From Ceratodon purpureus (taxonomy: Eukaryota > Streptophyta > Bryopsida > Pseudoditrichales > Ditrichaceae), in contig CM026426.1 in assembly GCA_014871385.1 (NCBI GenBank), forward strand, positions 98,606,861-98,670,860: a stretch of DNA of 64,000 bases. The letters run 5' to 3'. Both the position numbers and the translations under genes were made by a program. The notes under the pieces were generated by a model that was not told where the DNA came from, ran no database searches, and saw only the letters and a program-made list of their open reading frames with translations. Numbering within the stretch: position 1 is the stretch's first letter; every line of letters starts with the position of its first letter. Positions 1 to 11,429 of the stretch are shown here, piece by piece.

Positions 1-514
1 CCAAACATCACACAGTACAACATCACCATCACCTCTTACCCGAGTTGCACTTGTCCAGCATTCAGGAAGACGATGACTAAGTTTCGAGGTAAGATACAGT
101 TTTCATACTGTAAACATATTTATTACATCCTTTTAAAGGTCTGCAACCGTAATCCGGAGGCAGAGCTTTTCATCCATGCGCCTACCTTTAGTTTCAACGA
201 AGTCAAGCTAGTCCTAGAGAGCGGAATCTTGACACACCCCTTGGCCAAAAAATAGGAGGCACTATACTATTATGGTCTCAAGTATGCTTAGTGGACAGTG
301 GTTCATGCGGATACTTAGCCTGAGGTGATTGAATTTTTCCTTGTAGTGAGTCAGCAATACAAATCTCGTATTGCCTATTTCAATATAAAGGTTTTGTCAT
401 TCACATTTATTACATTGTGTAACAATAGCATTCATTTCAACAAGTGGCATTTGTTATTTATATCAACGCACAATTGGACTGTACTCATTCCATGAATACA
501 TTTAAATATAGATT

Positions 515-1015
515 TTATTCCTTGAACTTAATGCGTTCAGGTATCCCCTTCGCATTTTCAGCACAATCACGAACTACCTCCTGCACTACAGGACAAGCTA
601 CATCGACATTCATTGATTGTTCCCCAATTTGCAGTTGTCGTAGGCGGGGACGTTTCAACAGTGGAATAGCTTCACTCTTTCCACGTAATGCCTCCCTAGA
701 ATAAGTCCCCGGTGGAATCTTTCCGACCTTGGAATATGCATGAGGTTCCAAAGGAACAACCGGTTCCTCCAGGGAAACTACGAGAACGTGTGGCTCTTCT
801 ACAGCCACCATGTCCCCTACCACATCTACTTTTACTTCCACGCCGTAATTTTCAAAATGCCCTAAATTGCATCCATTCAACTCCTCTTCCTCCTCGACCT
901 CCTCATACGGATGAAATGGGCCAAGGACATCACCAAGTGAGATAGTGGTTTCCCCGGCAACTTCCATATCACAACTCGCTCTTCTTGGAACTTGATTCAA
1001 GAAGAGCACGAACAA
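515..1015 (-). CDS. Hypothetical acidic protein carried by repeat R
   Basis: Open frame of 166 codons with no family recognised. The same frame is found in R copy 3 (50485-50745), where the order is conserved: a start followed by an ISLGDV-like stretch, an acidic EVEEEEE run, and HAYSKVGKIPP (HVYSKVGKIPP in copy 3). Copy 3 stops right after KIPP, whereas this copy runs on with a basic stretch (KRPRLRQLQ). Conservation of a frame between diverged copies suggests it was coding at some time. It may be one exon of a longer gene, since a second conserved minus-strand frame lies on the other side of each R copy (23746-23937, 49741-49932). Function not inferable. Confidence 0.35.
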   Translation of the reverse strand: MFVLFLNQVPRRASCDMEVAGETTISLGDVLGPFHPYEEVEEEEELNGCNLGHFENYGVEVKVDVVGDMVAVEEPHVLVVSLEEPVVPLEPHAYSKVGKIPPGTYSREALRGKSEAIPLLKRPRLRQLQIGEQSMNVDVACPVVQEVVRDCAENAKGIPERIKFKE

Positions 1016-1189
1016 AGAGGATGAGAGCTTCTACTGCCACTACTTAAATATTGAGGAGGTAGATGCTCGGCGCCCTTGAATAGTGGGATATATAAGAATG
1101 ATTAAATATTATACCACTCCATGGCATGAGTAGGTTTGTCATCACTGTTTTGATTAATTTGTAGACAAAATACCGTAAACCATCGATTG

Positions 1190-2100
1190 AGAGTGAACTA
1201 GAAGCTCTTTCAAAAGGTAAAAGATAAAAAATGAAAAGTTAAAGACTTAAAAGATAGTAAATTAGAGGACGAATGAAAAAAAAAAAAAAAAGATATAAAA
1301 AAGATTTTAACATAATAGAAAAAAGAATAAGAAAAAATGAATTAACTGATTAATATAAAATTAAATTAAAAAAAACCTAAAAGAAAAAAATACATCTATA
1401 AAGAGTGCAAAAATCGAAAAAAAACTATTAAAAAAACAAAATGGAAAAATGATGGAATGAAACTAAAAAATAAAAGCATAAATGATTAAAATAATTAAAA
1501 ATCAAAAAAGATAAAAGATAATTATATATATATATATATATATATAATTTGAAGAAAAAAAAGAAAACAGTGTAAAATAAAATAAAAATAATGAAGATAC
1601 AAAATAAAAACAATAAAAAGATAAAAGGTATGAAAATCGAAAATAATTAAAGAACGATTAAAGATAAAAAAAAAAAATGATAAAAAAGAGTTAAATGAAA
1701 AAATGTAAAAAAAATAAATAAAAAAATAAAATAAATAGAAGATAATAAATGCAACTTATAGATGATGCATTAATACGAACCGTATATAGTATTTAAAAAT
1801 AAAACCTAGAAGGGAATAACACAAATGAAAAAACAATAAAAAAAATATATACATTAGAGAAAATTGAACACCAAAAAATGGAAGATTAAGTGCCGATTAG
1901 CATCAACACTGTAACACATTTACTAGAGATTACAATACAACAGTTAGTTTTGGAATTGAAAAGATGGGTAGAATTGAAGAATGTCGAATGAGTAGTTAAT
2001 TCAAATAATTAAACAAAAATCAAAATGACATGAAGAGAATGGTAAAAATGTATTTATGTAAAGAAAATAACCTAGGATTCGAAATTCAGTTATTCGATCA
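1190..2100. repeat. A-rich low-complexity stretch
   Basis: About 900 bases made mostly of A-runs broken by G and T, including a (TA)n run near 1524-1545. No gene or structured repeat unit was seen here apart from the purine-rich bias on the plus strand. The equivalent stretch in R copy 3 (about 50950-51010) is far shorter, so this segment has expanded or been inserted. Confidence 0.6.
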
Positions 2101-2376
2101 TTTCAACATTAAAGAAAGGGACAAGGACCTGGATTGAAAATTATCTGAAATAGTGAATTCCGGTCCACGGTTATAGGGTCATAATTATTACCAAAATAGT
2201 AATATTATTAGAATATTCTAAAAATATTTTGAGAATATTCGATTCTGCTAATAATAGTTTTTATTTTTAGTAAAAATATTACTGTTTTTAGATTTAGACT
2301 TCTATTTTCTGCTCGTCGCTCACCAAATCTCCGCTTGCCGCTCGCCGCACGCATACAAGCTACCCCCCCTCCAAAT

Positions 2377-3700
2377 GTACGCGGAACGGGAGGCGAAAGT
2401 TTCTGATGACGATGACGACTTGATGGAGATTTTGCCCACCTCGACGAAGAAACCACGGCCTAGTCCAGAGAAAGGGCAACCATTTGGTACTCCCCGATCC
2501 CCCACACCAGCTAGACGCAACCTGAGCACGGAAGCCGTCAAACCTATTGGTCCTCCGGAGCACACCGGAGATGTGTGTCAGGATTTGGCCAACTTGGCTA
2601 GGCAGATGACCGAGTATGTCCAGTAACTACAGGAAACCACCAAGCTCGAACACCGGTTGACAGAAGAGGTGATCTCCCTTATTGGGACAGACCGGTTGGA
2701 GGAATGCATTACCATTCTTCGCAACTACCGGGACCTGGCTGGCCTATAATCCAGCCATGTCAAGGAATTGGAGCAAAACCGGGAAAAGATCATCAAACTC
2801 CAAGAGGAGTTGAATGATGCCTAGTTGGACTTCCAGGAGGCCCGTGACCGAGCAGCCAGGACAGTCTAGAGCGTGGTGGAGTTGAAGACCACTCTGGCCC
2901 TTCCCGTGGATGTGGCCAACCAGTGCGCTGTCTATAAGGAGTTTTTGACCCGCCTACCGGATCCGACCCGGAAGTTGATTGTGAATTTCATGCACGACCG
3001 GACATAGGTGATGGAGGCGACCTAGTTGAAGATGAGAGCTCTAGTGGAAAGCCTTGACAGGAATAAATATGGTCCGTCAACTCCACCGAGTCCACCGGCA
3101 CATCAAGAGGCGCACAGGACTCTAATGCCACCAGCTCCAACGTTGGGGCCGGAACTAGTGCCAACCGTCCCATCACCAGTTCAGTAGGCCATCCGGTCAC
3201 CTGTTCGACCGGACCTAGGACAACCGTTAGCGAATCCTCTTCCGGACACCTTGGACAGTCTTCACAATCTCATCATATCGGAATGAGTGAAGGCCATTAA
3301 CCCAGAGAACATCAACCTAGATGGAAGCCCTGGGCCACCGGCAGGAACACAATTCTTTCCGGTACAAGAAACTCCATCCCCGGAACGAGTACGGACGGAC
3401 CTTGTTATAACCCTGGTGGGTACCCGGTCACCCTCCCGCGCAGTACAAATAGGTCGAGTCCGGAAGGCGGCCGACCAACCCGTACCTGATACTCCCGAAG
3501 CCGACTCCTCACTGGAATGGTTGAAGAAGGGCGTATAGAAGAAGGGACGACCGGACAGAGCTCGGACTAGCCCAATATTTGAGAAGGAGAAGGAGAAGGG
3601 TTGAAATATGGACCAGACAAAATGGCAGCGATTAACGATGGGGCTCATTTGCACCCGGCTGTCAATCCGGATAGATAGCGGCAGTAACTAGGAATAGAAG
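2377..3700 (+). pseudogene. Decayed gag of element B (copy 1)
   Basis: Alignment by eye to the intact 621-residue gag at 17533-19398 covers the acidic run, the SPEKGQP and GPPEHTGD stretches, the TDRLEEC segment and the LPVDVANQCAVY segment, down to the C-terminal part. The frame is broken by many stops. Most fall where the intact copy has Gln: L-stop against LQ near 2749, T-stop-V against TQV near 3004. All that I read are TAG or TAA, as expected for C-to-T change at CAG and CAA. Not functional. Confidence 0.75.
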
Positions 3701-4660
3701 GCGGCCACCGGTTCGGGATTTGCAGGGTCCAAGATCCAAAAATTTTGGATCTCGGTTGGCCACTTGTCTACTATAGACTCGTTAGGAATTACTACTTAAG
3801 CCAGACAATTTCCCAAGCCCAGGGCCTTGTTTTTGTAAGTCGTTTTAATGTTGCAATTGAGAATATACTTTTGTATTTGTTGCGTCGACCGGCAGGCTGG
3901 CAGGCCCGTTACCGTAATGATTTGTTGGTACTGTTGTCTCTAATAGCATTCCGGGAGAGTGTTGAACAGTGTAGTGGTTTGGAGAGCGCCCGGAGAGATT
4001 GGATAGGTGTCAAGCGTCAAGTGTTGACGGTTTCTGATGTCCGGAAGGAGGTTGGAGGGAAGGAAAGACGTATTGCAGGAGGGGCTGGTAGTCTTAAGGA
4101 CACGACGGGTCGAGTGTACACCGAAAACCGGGATCGGGCGGTCGCTTCTTGCCGATAGGATAAAAGCCGGACTACCCACTGCGAACCAGTCCGGAAGGGA
4201 GACGATATAGTTAGGATACTGTGCAACCATAAGGTGATGTCGTTGTAGTATGAGTTCTGTCCTTGTAATCGATACTGAGTAGCTATCCGGACCGGTTCCT
4301 AGTCATACGTGAGGATTACTGCACCCCTCTTCGGGTGGTAGATAGGAACTGTGGGGTGTCCAGCCACTCTAAATCTCGGGACGGTGGAGAATTCAGCCAC
4401 TTGAAAGCATAGACGGATCAGTGGGAACCGATCACTAGTCTAAAAATCCAGAAAATAAGAAGGAGGCAAAAACTACCGGTTCCAGACGAATTGCATTGGG
4501 TCGGAAGACGGTTGGAACCGGGAGGTGATTTATCGTTATGGTCTAAAAGGAGGAAAACTATAGGTCTTGGTGGGAACGAATACGGAGTGGTTTACTTTGG
4601 AGGGTATTTAGTGTCAATTAAGTGCTTTCCGGAGGAATACTGATGCCACGTTGTGCTACA
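2377..4660 (+). mobile_element. Gag-only retroelement B, copy 1, 5'-truncated and decayed
   Basis: Sequence from 2377 matches, in reverse orientation, the element at 16476-22300. Homology starts in the middle of gag (YAE-RE-K against YAEPEEV in the intact copy) and runs to a clean 3' end ...GTGCTACA at 4660, the same end as copy 2 (TGTAGCAC on the plus strand at 16476). About 1 kb lies between gag and the end in both copies. There is no pol. The element has landed in, and removed the 3' part of, the minus-strand pseudogene at 4661-5806. Confidence 0.75.
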
Positions 4661-5806
4661 CTCTTCCCTCACCTTATCCATAACAAGCTTCACAGCCTTG
4701 GTGATCCATTCATCTACTAACTTGAAAGTCCATTGACTAGGCTCAAGAAACCTATCATAAAACCTCCGTTCAGCTCGTACTGCTTTTTCAATCTCTTGTT
4801 GCTTATGTTAATATAAGTTGGAACAAAGACAAATTTTAAGAAAAATCAAAGTTATATCTCAAAGGAAAGACTCACCTGATGAAGAATAGCATTGATGTCC
4901 TCTAAGGCCATAGATTACCAAGTACCTTGGGTCCTTGCGTGCTTTGCTTTGGCCATGTTTAATGTTACCCTGGGGACAAGCCCTTCAAAATAACTAAAAG
5001 GCTGGGGGCCAATGGTCTGAAGCCGGTAGAGTCTATGAACAAGATTTGTTTCAACGTATGACTTCTTGTTTCTCTTGAACCATATCTCCATCACATGTAG
5101 ATGTCTAATTTCATAAACAAAAACTAGACAATTGGGAAGCTTTTCAATTCTCTTCATAAAGGGCACCCAATAGGGCGCTTACCAATTCACCTCATGAAGG
5201 ACAGTTAGAATTGAGCCGACATCTTCCTTCTGGTTCAAAATGTTACTCTCCACGCAGAAGTGCCGATTGAAATCCCCTGCATAGAACCGATCTATGATCG
5301 GAAGCCAGGCTTGCAAGCGATGGTTTCCATCCCAAACCATGAACATTTTGTTTGAGAAAATCCTTAGATCATCATCTAATTGGAGGGTCTTTTCAAAATC
5401 ATTAATTCTCTTACGCCATTCTGGACTCCATTTCTCCACAATCTCCTCCGTAACCTCCATGGCAAATCTATAGTTGTTTTCTATGGGAACATAGAAGAGC
5501 CCATTTCCCTCCATATACCTGCACTTGATGAAGTGTGATGCAAGCTGTTGAACGTCATTCTTAAAGAATGGCCTAACAACTGGTAAGAATATCATCCTAC
5601 ATAAAGGGATGCTTAAAACATCCTTAACCACTCGATAGCCACTTTAAGGCCTCAAGTCTTGACGCACTCTTATAGAGGACTCTCCAACAAGGTTGTGGAG
5701 CTGCGACTTCACTTCCGCCTCCAAAATTTGTTCAATTGATGCATCTAAATCATCACAATAGGATTTAGTGTCTTAACAAGGCAAGCATCAAAGAAGTTCA
5801 TGAGTA
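4661..5806 (-). pseudogene. Decayed gene with ParB-like DGNHR motif
   Basis: One minus-strand frame runs from about 5806 to 4876, followed by a GTGAGT splice donor and a second exon (4801 to 4661, starting QQEIEKAV) that ends abruptly at element B. The frame has stops near 5767, 5644, 5179 and 4917. All are TAA in positions where CAA would keep the frame open. Around 5330 it reads MVWDGNHRLQAW, which resembles the DG-HR core of ParB/sulfiredoxin-like nucleotide-binding folds; nothing else in the protein is recognised. The protein looks soluble, with a basic/acidic helix-rich C-terminal exon. It could be a plant gene of unknown role or the cargo of a large transposon. Function is inference from one motif only. 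Confidence 0.45.
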
Positions 5807-5809
5807 GCC

Positions 5810-6112
5810 TCACAAGCTGTTTTGAGTATTCACAAAGCAGCCACAAAAGGTAGGTCGTTGCCGACCCCCCCTTTGGCATGGCATTCTAAGCACATTTACA
5901 GCCTCCCCCGGGTGTTCCTCAGCAGCCTTACAAGCAGCTAAGAGTATCCACAAAGCAGCCACAAGGGGTAGGTCGTTGTTGATTCCTCTTTTGACATTTA
6001 AAGCATATTCACAACCTCCTCACGGGTTTCTCAACAGTTTTACAAGCTTTTCAAAGTATTCACAAAGTTGCCTTGGAGGATACGTCAGTGTTGACCCCTC
6101 CTTTGGCATGGC
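5810..6112. repeat. Tandem repeat, about 2.7 units of roughly 112 bp
   Basis: Three successive units share the order: TTACAAGC, GTATTCACAAAG, CAGCCACAA, GGTAGGTCGTTG, a GACCCCTC-like stretch, then TTTGGCATGGC. Units begin near 5810, 5924 and 6035; the third is incomplete. Units differ at perhaps a fifth of positions, so the array is old. No coding potential seen. Confidence 0.6.
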
Positions 6113-6544
6113 GTGGAATGGCAAGGGGGCGTGGTGCAAGCAAAGGAGAAGGAGCTCAGCAAATAGAAAGAAGACCAACTAGAGCACTAGCTAAAGATTT
6201 CAAGGGAGAAATTAATGATGAAGCTTAGAGTTCCAAAGTGGCAAAAGCTGCGATCACTTAAGCCAAACTTTGAATGTATGGTGGGTGAGACTAGGAGAGA
6301 GAGATTTAACTAGTGGATATTGGAGGATGTGATTAGGGGAGATAAGAAGCAATGTGGCCTTGCTTGAAATCACCAACAAAGTTATAGGTTGTTTACGGTG
6401 CAGCCTCAGCAACATCAGGGACACCTTCAGTCTTTCTAAATTCACTTGAAGAATATGTATAATTATAGAAGTGGCCCTACTCAATATAAAAAACTTTTGC
6501 ACGGTGAGTGTTGACCTCCGCAGCTCTAGATCTAACTAATATGA

Positions 6545-6900
6545 AGAAACTGGCTAACGTGTACGTCAAATTTGTTGCTCGTTTTGGACACCACTTCTTT
6601 GGCCGCCTTCTTGCACCGCTTGTATAGTATGGACGGCTTTCTTTGCGCCTCAATGTTTGTAGCTCCCGCCTCCTCTACTTTGTTAAAATCCAATATTCAA
6701 GTTAATCCAGTCTTTTCAAATCGCTCAGTTTGTTTCTTTGTCTTTGCCATTTCAATCTCTAATATTGCCTTCCTAGAACTATAATGTATGCCTCCCCTTC
6801 TTTTCCTCTTCTTACAAGACTCCTGCATGTCACTCTCCAGCCAACTACCTAACCTCTCACAAAGCAACAAAAGACAAGGCTCGACTTCCAATCCCACTAT
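6545..6900 (-). pseudogene. Fragment of a Lys/Glu-rich protein, family unknown
   Basis: On the minus strand the frame from 6897 reads a leader, a KKRKRR basic cluster, then AILEIEMAKTKKQTERFEKTG and, after one TGA, a second Lys-rich stretch ending near 6547. The amphipathic Lys/Glu pattern and a single stop suggest a decayed helical exon. It could belong to the same broken gene as 4661-5806, which lies downstream on the same strand, but nothing links them directly. Confidence 0.25.
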
Positions 6901-8040
6901 ACAAACAACAAAGCAAAAGAATGGATATTGAACATGGCCTTATCCTAATGAATCTAACGCTATGAATCCTAATTGAACACATATTGTATCAACAATTCTA
7001 ACATTTAAATTCAATATTCCCAAATATAATCAATCTCTTAAATGGGTATGCAAAGGACAGCTAAGTCTAATCTAGTTGGATTATCTGACTAGTAGAATCT
7101 TGAGCATGATTCAGAGGACACAACTTATGGCCTGATTGCTTACCTGATATATCGAGGTTTGCAAAAAACAACATCCTAAATTAGAAGCATCTGCACTCCT
7201 TTAATAATGCATTTGAAAGGATCAAATATCTATTCGTGCTGGCAGGCATTGAAAATGCAATAAAATGTTAATCCATGATGCATCATTCCTCTCACTTTGC
7301 GTATCCAAATTCTCTTTGCTTGTAGGACCACCCTTCCCTTCACTCCTCTATGGCTGAGAATCCTCCAAAACAAGACATCAAGATGGTTGATCTACATGCC
7401 CAGGAAATAGGAATCCCTCTAAGGTTTTGCGTAGATGCCGACGGGCTTGCCACAATATCATCTCTTTGTCTCATTCTTAGATTTCATTTTTGTGAGGAAA
7501 ACATTCGTATTGAAGAGAAATTTTTTGATGATGTGACAGCCGAGGTTAACCACACCCTTGGCTAGATATAGCAGAGAGATGAAAAGAACACGTTGTAATG
7601 GAGGTTGAATCCATGTTCATATAGAGTCTACAATCTCACGGATTCTCAGATGGCTACATCTACTGAGATCCTCACCCCCGTCGCTCTTCTACTTGCACAA
7701 TCTAAACTCCCTTACCTTGTGATGTCAAGGTGAAACTTGAGATGGGACTAGAGACGCCAGATGTAGAGAAAGCTCCAACTGAGTCTATCATATCTCTCTC
7801 TTCAGCTGACAAGGGCAGTCCCAACAGGTCCCGCCTAAGGTCAAATTTGATGGAAAGGCTTCAAAGTTACCTCCTTCTTTGTCCCAAGTGACTATTAGCA
7901 TAATTCCAGTGCTAAAACAACTTGCAACAAAGCTAGGGAAAAAAAATTCTCAAAAAAGATAGATTACTCATTCCTTAGACACGCAAGAGAGCAAAGTACT
8001 TGCTTGATGTGTTCAATAGTGTTGTATTTTTGGATTTCCC
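6900..8040. other. Spacer with short uncertain frames
   Basis: No gene could be supported here. A 71-codon plus-strand frame (7350-7565) has protein-like composition but no recognisable motif and no homologue elsewhere in the window. The stretch from 7800 to 8040 may hold an upstream exon of the pseudogene that starts at 8041. Confidence 0.4.
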
Positions 8041-8547
8041 CTAGCTGGTGAAGGATCCTCAAGGTCACAAGCAAAGTCAATGTGGGGAACCGACAAGCGT
8101 TACGACCGCCACTTGTGGACCAAGACCATCACCACTAACATTACAAACAACTTCAACCTTTCCTTTTGCTATTCCAGCTACGTTGAATGGCTGCTTGCAA
8201 CAACAAGGAGGTGGAATTTCTAGACCTTTGATCTAAAAATTTAAAGGTTAATAAGACTGAGTCTGAAGCTTTGTAACATTTAAGCTTTTTTAAAGTGGAT
8301 CAGCCACCTATATCTGATTCTACGCTTGTATGCAAAGTATGTAGAGAACCCCTAGTATGTATCGCTACATGTGAAGCTAAGATTTATTATGAGGTTGGCA
8401 AAGGCAATCAAACCCAAGCGTATATCCACCTAGGAACTCTTCATCATCCAGCCAAGGTTGGCGACTACAGAGACACTAAGGCCAAGATCAGTAGCTCAAC
8501 AGAAGAGCAAGTTGAGAAGATTTCCCAACCAACGAAGAGTTCAATGG
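8041..8547 (+). pseudogene. Decayed transposon-like protein with Cys-rich segment
   Basis: The frame reading WTKTITTNITNNFNLSFCYS (near 8115-8180) shifts once near 8190 and then continues as CNNKEVEFLDL, stop, SKNLKVNKTE, stop, HLSFFKVDQPP and CKVCREPLVCIATC. The two stops are TGA and TAA, each one C-to-T step from Arg or Gln. The C-x2-C...C...C pattern followed by IHLGT-HHPAKVGDYRD suggests a small metal-binding module of the kind seen at the start of some plant transposon proteins. I could not name the family. The frame ends where the left LTR of element A begins, so the gene was cut by that insertion. Confidence 0.4.
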
Positions 8548-9023
8548 TGTTGAAAGGAGTTTTTTCCTTACTCCTTCAAAATTGAATACTATCTTGAAAC
8601 TCTCTAAAATCCTGCAAAAGATTTTGTATTGCCCCTGAAACTGCCCTAAATCCTAGCCTAGATCTGAAAGTGCCAACTTAGATCTACTCAAATCCTGGTG
8701 GTATTTTCCTAGATTTGATTACATATTCTTACTCCCCTTGGACTGATCTACAATACCGGCTCATTTAAACACCAGATCTACTGGATCCACCAGGCGAATT
8801 GACTAACCAGGTCCCCCAAACCTTCATAACTGCAACTTCAGACATTTACACCCAAATGTAATCAGTTCCTTTCCATTACTCACTATAAATCCATACATGA
8901 TTCAGCTCTCTATTGCTATCACTGTCTGGACCCTTCAGGGTCTTGTAAACTGCGCTAACGGCACCTCCTCTACAGTCCTACAACATGTCCTACACACAAA
9001 CTACCATGTGAGAGCTCTAAACT

Positions 9024-9062
<39 letters not shown>

Positions 9063-9347
9063 TGAGCCTCGCAGCCTCCTCTTCCACAACCCCATCCAAA
9101 ACCCTAGCCGCCACCTCCAAAACCCTAACTGCCAACAATTTTCATCCGACCACCAGACTTCATCTATTCGACAATTTTCATCCATCTAGCAATTTTCATC
9201 CAAAATAGGCAGTTTTCATTCAAACCAAGTTAGTACAGGGCAGGACAGTAACTTAACAGTTTACTGCCCCCCCAAGTAACTACAGTTTTACTGCTCCCCT
9301 ACAGATTTATTGCCCCTCTATTATACTACCTTAATCTCCGGTTAACA
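8548..9347 (-). repeat. LTR of element A (3' LTR in coding sense)
   Basis: Direct repeat of the split LTR at 16068-16475 and 22301-22720; the two agree over nearly their whole length, with scattered differences and a different GA-rich microsatellite (9013-9060 against 22380-22410). The repeated word TTTTCATCC occurs several times near 9137-9220. In coding sense it begins TGTTAACCGGAG next to a purine-rich run on the minus strand (plus 9351-9362), the expected place for a polypurine tract. Confidence 0.75.
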
Positions 9348-9350
9348 TTA

Positions 9351-9364
9351 TCCCCCTTTTAGTC
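9351..9364 (-). promoter_or_regulatory. Probable polypurine tract of element A
   Basis: On the minus strand the bases directly upstream of the 3' LTR read as an A/G run (AAAAGGGGGA). This is the usual primer site for plus-strand DNA synthesis in LTR elements. Position relative to the LTR supports the call. Confidence 0.5.
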
Positions 9365-9479
9365 TGCATCCGCCCTCAAATGCTTAATTTTAAGTTTTAT
9401 GGAATTAACCAAAAAAATTTAAGGTATCAAAAAATCAGAAAAGAAAATCCTACTGGTCCTACCAGTAATCCGGCCTAGT

Positions 9480-11429
9480 CCTATTGTTTAGCCACTATTT
9501 GATGCCGCTCTTCCTGTTGTTGATGCTGGTCCCACTGGTGCTGCCTCTGATGTTAGTGTTGTTGGTACTGGTGGTACAGCAGGTGCAGTACCTGTTGGTC
9601 CCTCACTTGATTGGGAACCAATACCAAAAGTGGTCACGAGGCCAGTGCAGGAAGCTCCCCCATCATCCACACACTGCCTCCCATCAAGCATCTCCTGGTC
9701 CCCCTCGTCCTGGTCATCCTTAGATCAGTAGACAAAAGATGGGTAAGTCTCGGCAACCCTCATCAAATACCTGGAGTACCTGGCGTGATTCTCTGAGTAG
9801 GCCTGAATCTGGTCCAGTACCTGCTTCTTGGAGGTAGAGAGCAGATGCCTGGTCAAGCCGCTAGAAGCCTGAGTAGAACTGGCCTCAGCCAACTCAAGCC
9901 TCTGCCTGAGCTGCTAGTTCTCCATGGCCAGCCGATCAAAATCCCTGAACGTGGCACTGGTCCTGGCCTCCAACTCCAATCTCTTGGTCCTGACTGCCTC
10001 TGCCTAGACCCCCTAATCAACCCAAGCCTGTCTCTCCCTCTCCTAGTCCTGCAGGAGGACTACCAACTGGTGCTGAGCCTGTTGCAGTTGGTCAGTCAAC
10101 TGCCAAATCTGCTCCTCCTAGACCTGTCTAGTCTTCAACAACACTTGGTAAGTCGGTCCAGACCTGTCCTCCTGCCCTTGTAACATCTGCACACGAGATG
10201 CTTGGGCCAATGCCACCTGCAACTGCTGGACCAAGTGGTCCACCTCCTTGGTTACATCCTCCTGGTCCCCCATCACTACTAGTCCTAGCGGGATCCTGGT
10301 CCCTACCGAGCCTGTGGGAAATTCCACAGCTAGCTCCTCTTAGTGATCTATGGGATCCTCCTCTTGTACGTGGTCCTCCACATCCTGGTCGTAGTGCTAC
10401 TCCAGTGGCTGCTCCTCAGACTGCTCCTGGGATGTCCTGGTGCTGGCCCTCGGACTGGTCCTGGTGTTGGTCCTCGTGCTGGCCCTCTGAAACTGGCTGC
10501 CGCCTAGTGGGTGCCGACACTAACACCAACTCTAGACTACTGGACTATCATTACCGGACTATTCACGTGGCCTCGCATCGTCCTGCCTGATGTCCTCCTC
10601 TAGATCCCTATGGCATCCTAGCCTGGACTTTGGATCTTTGCTGCTCTTGTTCTACCTCTTGTTGGTCCCATTTCTCTTGGTCAGTCCCTTCATTTTTAAC
10701 TTTTTTATTTTTCTTACCTCCTCTATCTTTGGTCCACCTTGGCAAGTCCCTGTTTTCTTGGTCCAACCTATCCACTCTCTTTTCCTGGTCATTTGGACTG
10801 GTGTCCTGCTGGTCCTTCTCCAGACTCCCGTACTTCTAGTCCTCAATCTTGTCTGTTGCCTCATCTTCTTGGTCTCCAACCTCTTTCTTCTGGTCTTCAA
10901 GCTCTTGCTCCTGGTCTCCTTGGCATCCACTCCTGCTGTAACCTTGGCTGCCTTCTCCTATTGGCACACAGGGCTCCTCCTACTGTCCCATCTTCTGTTT
11001 CTATTTTAGAGGGCAGATTCCCACTACCTCGCACAATATTGCTAGCTGCTTCCAATCTTTCACTCCTGCCCCTTTTCTAATTACTTCCTCTTTTTTTTCT
11101 ATTGTTTTTTCCTCTATTTCGCCCTCATCTCCTTTTTCTGAACTCTGGCCCTCTTCCCACCTGTTTTACTGCTCCTGATCTTTGTTCTATCCGTCTTCAT
11201 TTTTGATGTCCTGGTCCTGTTTGTTCCTGCTCGGCTCGTCTTGCTCTGCTTCTTAATCCTAGAAAAAATTGTTGTCCTGGCCTTCGTCCTGGTCCTTGAG
11301 GCCTGCATTGTCTTGGTCTACCTCCAGGTCCTCTCTTCTCTTGCTCTGCTGGTCTTGGTCTTCCCCTTGGTCCTCTCTTGTCTTGCTCTGCTGGTCTTGG
11401 TCTTCTCCCTGGTCCTCCCTTGTCTTGCT
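9480..11429 (-). other. Asp/Gln-rich repetitive tract of element A
   Basis: Downstream of the protease the minus strand is built from GACCAG-type words, giving DQDQQ-, EDQGEDQDQ- and later Pro/Gly-rich peptides, with many stops. The plus strand therefore shows long Leu/Val/Trp-rich frames (CTGGTC words), which I regard as shadows. In a normal Ty3-type element this is where reverse transcriptase and integrase would lie. None of their motifs (YXDD, HHCC, DDE) was seen. The tract could be a C-terminal extension of the gag-protease polyprotein that has expanded by short-motif repetition. Confidence 0.5.

Larger units (their letters stand above)
1..2370. repeat. Dispersed repeat family R, copy 1
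   Basis: The left part (1-430) is recognisably the same sequence as 23750-24246 and 49741-50240, and the part to about 1075 and around 2100-2370 resembles 50240-51210. Shared landmarks are the ACCATCACATAG-like start, the CAAGCTAGTCCTAGA stretch, the CTTGGCGCCCTTGAA-like stretch near 1070 and the CGCATACAAG stretch near 2355. The copy is cut on the left by the window edge and on the right by truncated element B. A very A-rich segment (about 1200-2100) lies inside it and is much shorter in copy 3. No terminal repeats were found, so the class of element is unknown. It carries one conserved minus-strand reading frame. Confidence 0.6.
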
